Shown here piece after piece: positions 63,730 to 64,000 of a DNA stretch of 64,000 nt. The notes under the pieces were generated by a model. That model made no database searches. It saw only the letters and a program-made list of their open reading frames with translations, and was not told the DNA's origin. The stretch is from Tepidibacter formicigenes DSM 15518 (GTDB lineage: Bacteria > Bacillota > Clostridia > Peptostreptococcales > Peptostreptococcaceae), in NCBI RefSeq assembly GCF_900142235.1, contig NZ_FRAE01000006.1, positions 1-64,000 of the forward strand, read 5' to 3'. The stretch's first letter is position 1. Every line of letters starts with the position of its first letter. Position numbers and translations under genes: made by a program.

Positions 63730-63882
63730 ATGGCAGATAAAACATTAGTTTGTAAAGATTGTGGAAAAGATTTTATATTTACCGAAGGAGAGCAAAAATT
63801 CTTTGAAGAAAAAGGATTTGAAAGCGAACCTAAAAGATGCATAGATTGTAGAAGAGCAAGAAGACAGCAAAACAACAAATAG
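63730..63882 (+). CDS. Small zinc-ribbon protein (zf-trcl type)
   Basis: 50 residues: CKDCGKDFIFTEGEQKFFEEKGF-x-S-E-P-K-R-C-I-D-C-R-R-A-R, the two CxxC pairs of the zf-trcl/probable zinc-ribbon family. Seen in many Firmicutes, with unknown function, possibly nucleic-acid binding given the Arg-rich tail. AGGAGG is correctly spaced before the ATG. Followed by its own terminator. Confidence 0.88.
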   Translation: MADKTLVCKDCGKDFIFTEGEQKFFEEKGFESEPKRCIDCRRARRQQNNK

Positions 63883-63890
63883 ATATATGA

Positions 63891-63924
63891 TAAGGCTACT
63901 AATTATTAATTAGTAGCCTTTTTA
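63891..63924 (+). terminator. Terminator after the zinc-ribbon gene
   Basis: AAGGCTACTAATTA-TTAATTAGTAGCCTT palindrome followed by TTTT. Confidence 0.88.
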
Positions 63925-63931
63925 AAACCTC

Positions 63932-63960
63932 TCTATTTAAAATTTTTCTAAAATAGAGTT
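63932..63960 (-). terminator. Possible terminator of a gene entering from the right edge
   Basis: CTCTATTT and AAATAGAG can pair around an AT loop; U-rich on the minus strand. The last bases of the window read FEEEV-stop on the minus strand (stop at 63983-63985), perhaps the end of a truncated gene. Too short to support as a gene. Confidence 0.3.
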
Positions 63961-64000
63961 CTTTACAAAAAACTATAAATTTTTATACTTCTTCTTCAAA

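Noticed and set aside
63983-64000. C-terminal end of a minus-strand gene (FEEEV-stop) at the right edge
   Set aside because: Only about six codons are visible; a chance reading is as likely.

Overview
The window is a low-GC, AT-rich chromosome segment with strong GGAGG-type ribosome binding sites. It comes from an anaerobic, amino-acid-fermenting member of the Clostridia; the gene content suggests the Peptostreptococcales/Tissierellales area, but the species cannot be fixed from this sequence. Supporting traits are a complete lysine-to-butyrate fermentation cluster, a six-gene Rnf complex, L-serine and threonine dehydratases, a selenoprotein SelD, an FprA-type flavodiiron protein and sporulation-associated genes. 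Most genes lie on the minus strand in long operons.

Layout. 1-330: the 5' part of an IS110-family transposase with a structured leader, a possible bridge-RNA region. 0.5-5.7 kb: AGCS alanine/Na+ symporter, selD with an in-frame UGA (selenocysteine), comEA-like gene, D,D-carboxypeptidase and a small P-loop protein. 5.7-9.8 kb: serine dehydratase (sdaAB, sdaAA), RidA, threonine dehydratase and a CBS-pair protein. 10-20.3 kb: translation and housekeeping genes (T-box-controlled leuS, rsfS, LCP protein, yqeK, nadD, recX, yhbY, obg, a Spo0B homologue, rpmA, prp, rplU with an L21 leader). 20.4-24.8 kb: DUF1540 protein, RNase G, two radical-SAM-family genes and a short membrane protein that may be a spoIVFA remnant. 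25-27.3 kb: fprA, an isochorismatase-like hydrolase and a GNAT. 27.4-40.3 kb: the lysine fermentation operon kal-kce-atoD-atoA-kdd-kamA-kamB-kamC-kamD-kamE-crt-hbd-thl behind a lysine riboswitch. 40.3-50.4 kb: mgsA and the cell-shape/division block (rodA, minEDC, PBP2, mreDCB, radC, maf). 50.4-55.5 kb: rnfCDGEAB. 55.7-64 kb: cell-wall enzymes (SPOR protein, SLT, NlpC/P60), DUF2284 protein, a frameshifted EEP-family gene, NfeD/flotillin, a LysM 5'-nucleotidase and a small zinc-ribbon gene.

How the genes fit together. Lysine is moved through 2,3- and 5,6-aminomutases, dehydrogenated, cleaved with acetyl-CoA and deaminated to crotonyl-CoA. Acetoacetate takes CoA from butyryl-CoA through AtoDA, and thiolase yields acetyl-CoA. 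The bcd/etfAB step that would connect crotonyl-CoA to butyryl-CoA is not in the window; Rnf would recover energy from reduced ferredoxin. The lysine riboswitch in front of this catabolic operon has base-pairing options that fit a switch turned ON by lysine, the reverse of the usual lysine riboswitch. This is the most interesting regulatory signal seen. Other points of note are the selenocysteine codon hidden in selD, the Spo0B homologue in a clostridial setting, two genes (nfeD, kamC) whose best-placed initiation codon is AUA, and leaders that hide ribosome binding sites (IS110 gene, zinc-ribbon gene).
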